Assembly (NCBI GenBank): GCA_964655525.1
Contig: CAZZNE010000007.1
Coordinates: forward strand, 62,001-126,000
DNA length: 64,000 nt
Direction: 5' to 3'
Source of the DNA: DLAJ01 sp964655525
GTDB lineage: Bacteria; Bacillota; Clostridia; Lachnospirales; Lachnospiraceae
Part shown: in pieces, positions 62,450-64,000 of the stretch
Layout: the number at the start of each line of letters is the position of its first letter
Numbering within the stretch: position 1 is the stretch's first letter
The notes under the pieces: generated by a model
What the model saw: only the letters and a program-made list of their open reading frames with translations
Told to the model about the DNA's origin: nothing
Databases searched by the model: none
Position numbers and translations under genes: made by a program

Positions 62450-64000
62450 ATGAGGTTTGAAAATGACAATGGCGCGCTTGTCTGCCACCATAATGGCGAA
62501 ACGCTGCGGATCGAGGCATGGGGAACCGATTCGCTCCGCGTGCGGGCATCCATGTCCGCCAAGTTTACTGGGAGCGACTGGGCTCTGACAGAAACACCTG
62601 CCGCCTGTCAGGCACAGGTTCAGATGACAGAGGAGGAATCTCCGAACGCCTACGGCGGCGTCGATAAACAAACGCTTGCCACGATCACAAACGGCCGTAT
62701 CAGGGCGGTCGTCAATTTTGCGGGCATCCTCTCTTTTTATCGGGACGAGCAGTTACTTCTGCGCGAGTATTACAGAAGCTACGGCGGAACGCTTTCCAAA
62801 GAAAGCCGTTGTCTGAAATTAGTAAACCGCGAATGGAAGGGCGTTATCGGCGGAAGCGAGTATTCCCTGAATCTGAAATTTGAGAGCAATAAAAAGGAAA
62901 AGCTATTCGGCATGGGACAGTATCAGCAGGACTGCATGGACTTGAAGGGCTGCGTTTTGGAACTGGCACAGCGCAATTCCCAAATTTCCGTGCCTTTTGC
63001 GGTTTCCTCACTGGGTTATGGATTCCTGTGGAACAACCCTGCGGTCGGACGCGTGACCTTCGGCAACAATTATTACGAATGGATCGCACGCTCTACCAAA
63101 GAGATGGATTACTGGATCACGGCCGCGGATACGCCGAAGCAGATTCTTGAAAACTACACCGCTGTAACAGGTCATGCGGAAATGTTCCCGGAGGATCTGA
63201 TGGGCTTATGGCAGTGTAAACTGCGCTACCGGACACAGGATGAAGTATTGACCGTGGCGAGACAGTATCAGAAGGAAGGCATCAAGATCGATCAGATCGT
63301 CATCGACTTTTTCCACTGGACCGTACAGGGAGACTGGAAATTCGATGAGAAGTATTGGCCCGATCCCAAGGCAATGGTGGACGAGCTGCATTCCATGGGC
63401 ATCAAGGTCATTGTATCCGTATGGCCCTCTGTTGATCGCAAGAGCGAAAATTTCTGGCCCATGCAGGAAAAGGGACTGCTCATCCGTACCGAACGCGGCG
63501 CGGCACAGACTTATGATTATCAGGGCGACTGCGTAGAGATCGATCCGTTCAATCCTGAGACCCGCAAATATGTATGGGATGTATGCAAGAAAAACTATTA
63601 TGATTATGGAATCGACGCATTCTGGCTGGATAACTCCGAGCCGGATTACGGGGTATATGATTTTGAAAATTACCGCTACCATATTGGTCCCGCGCTCGCC
63701 GTCAGCAATCTTTATCCGCAGTTGTACAGCCGCGCTTTTTATGACGGAATGAAGGAAGCCGGAACGGACACCGTTGTCAATCTTTTACGCTGCGCGTGGG
63801 CAGGCTCCCAGAAATACGGCAATGTCGTCTGGTCGGGCGATGTACCGAGTACCTTTGAGGCGTTTGCCGATCAGATTCAATGCGGTCTGAACATGGGTCT
63901 TGCCGGTATTCCCTGGTGGACGACGGATATTGGTGGCTTTATGACCGACGATGTGAACGACGAAGATTTCCGTCAGCTTTTGATCCGCTGGTATCAGTTT
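62450..64000 (+). CDS. Glycoside hydrolase family 31 (partial)
   Basis: A retaining alpha-glycosidase, 517 codons visible and open at the right edge. The beta-sandwich N-domain is followed by the barrel. Predicted nucleophile is D394 in AFWLDNSEPDYG and acid/base D464 in VVWSGDVPST. GLWQCKLRYRTQDEV and IVIDFFHWT fit the alpha-xylosidase/YicI-like branch, so alpha-xyloside or isoprimeverose cleavage is a reasonable guess. AGGAGG lies 7 nt before the ATG. Cytosolic, since no signal peptide is visible. Confidence 0.93.
   Translation, partial: MRFENDNGALVCHHNGETLRIEAWGTDSLRVRASMSAKFTGSDWALTETPAACQAQVQMTEEESPNAYGGVDKQTLATITNGRIRAVVNFAGILSFYRDEQLLLREYYRSYGGTLSKESRCLKLVNREWKGVIGGSEYSLNLKFESNKKEKLFGMGQYQQDCMDLKGCVLELAQRNSQISVPFAVSSLGYGFLWNNPAVGRVTFGNNYYEWIARSTKEMDYWITAADTPKQILENYTAVTGHAEMFPEDLMGLWQCKLRYRTQDEVLTVARQYQKEGIKIDQIVIDFFHWTVQGDWKFDEKYWPDPKAMVDELHSMGIKVIVSVWPSVDRKSENFWPMQEKGLLIRTERGAAQTYDYQGDCVEIDPFNPETRKYVWDVCKKNYYDYGIDAFWLDNSEPDYGVYDFENYRYHIGPALAVSNLYPQLYSRAFYDGMKEAGTDTVVNLLRCAWAGSQKYGNVVWSGDVPSTFEAFADQIQCGLNMGLAGIPWWTTDIGGFMTDDVNDEDFRQLLIRWYQF

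Overview
The window reads as the chromosome of a Clostridia member, most likely a Lachnospiraceae species. This rests on the gene content (pyrB with a separate zinc-binding pyrI, a single-chain purL, OFA and GPH transporters, DegV, an Rpn-type nuclease, a dCache chemoreceptor), strong Shine-Dalgarno sites, and several lineage-restricted proteins of unknown function. No rRNA, tRNA, CRISPR array, insertion sequence with a transposase, or prophage was seen. Most genes lie on the minus strand and gaps are short, so this is mostly ordinary chromosome with a few accessory patches.

Layout. 1-9 kb: end of an ABC exporter, pyrB-pyrI, a nitroreductase, a secreted DUF6273-like protein, two small envelope genes, a plus-strand chemoreceptor and a possible ADP-ribosyltransferase-fold toxin with a partner. 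9-19 kb: a DUF6033-like protein, then a galactoside operon (TetR, GH2 beta-galactosidase, an unknown GT-B-like protein, a GPH symporter with an apparent one-base frameshift, GH36 alpha-galactosidase). 19-25 kb: pepD, argJ, metY and the infC-rpmI-rplT operon with an attenuating leader and an ATT start codon. 25-28 kb: a patch with a broken GGDEF gene, a NUDIX gene, an Rpn nuclease between direct repeats and a truncated acetyltransferase. 27.6-31.6 kb: a heterodimeric ABC exporter behind a short leader ORF and a terminator, an architecture like bmrB-bmrCD. 32-41 kb: a compact operon carA-carB-(EAL protein)-queH-argS. 41-47 kb: a HAD phosphatase, purL, a TetR regulator and a DUF6508-like gene. 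47-52 kb: an OFA transporter, a 755-residue protein with a cyclic-nucleotide-binding-like N-terminus and an unrecognised remainder, and a HAD hydrolase. 52-56 kb: response regulator, ABC ATPase, permease and histidine kinase, with direct-repeat operator sites. 56-62 kb: ThuA-like and isomerase pair, asnA-HD-GNAT operon, a Cof-type HAD containing an in-frame 24-bp tandem repeat, GNAT and DegV. 62.45 kb to the end: a GH31 glycosidase cut by the window.

How the parts fit. Pyrimidine and arginine supply is spread over pyrBI, carAB, argJ and argS. Plant-oligosaccharide use is represented by the GH2/GH36/GPH operon and the GH31 gene. Envelope and antibiotic defence is represented by the two ABC systems. 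The least explained items are the 755-residue protein, the GT-B-like protein, the leader-ORF attenuator, and two families of dispersed structured hairpin elements at gene ends.
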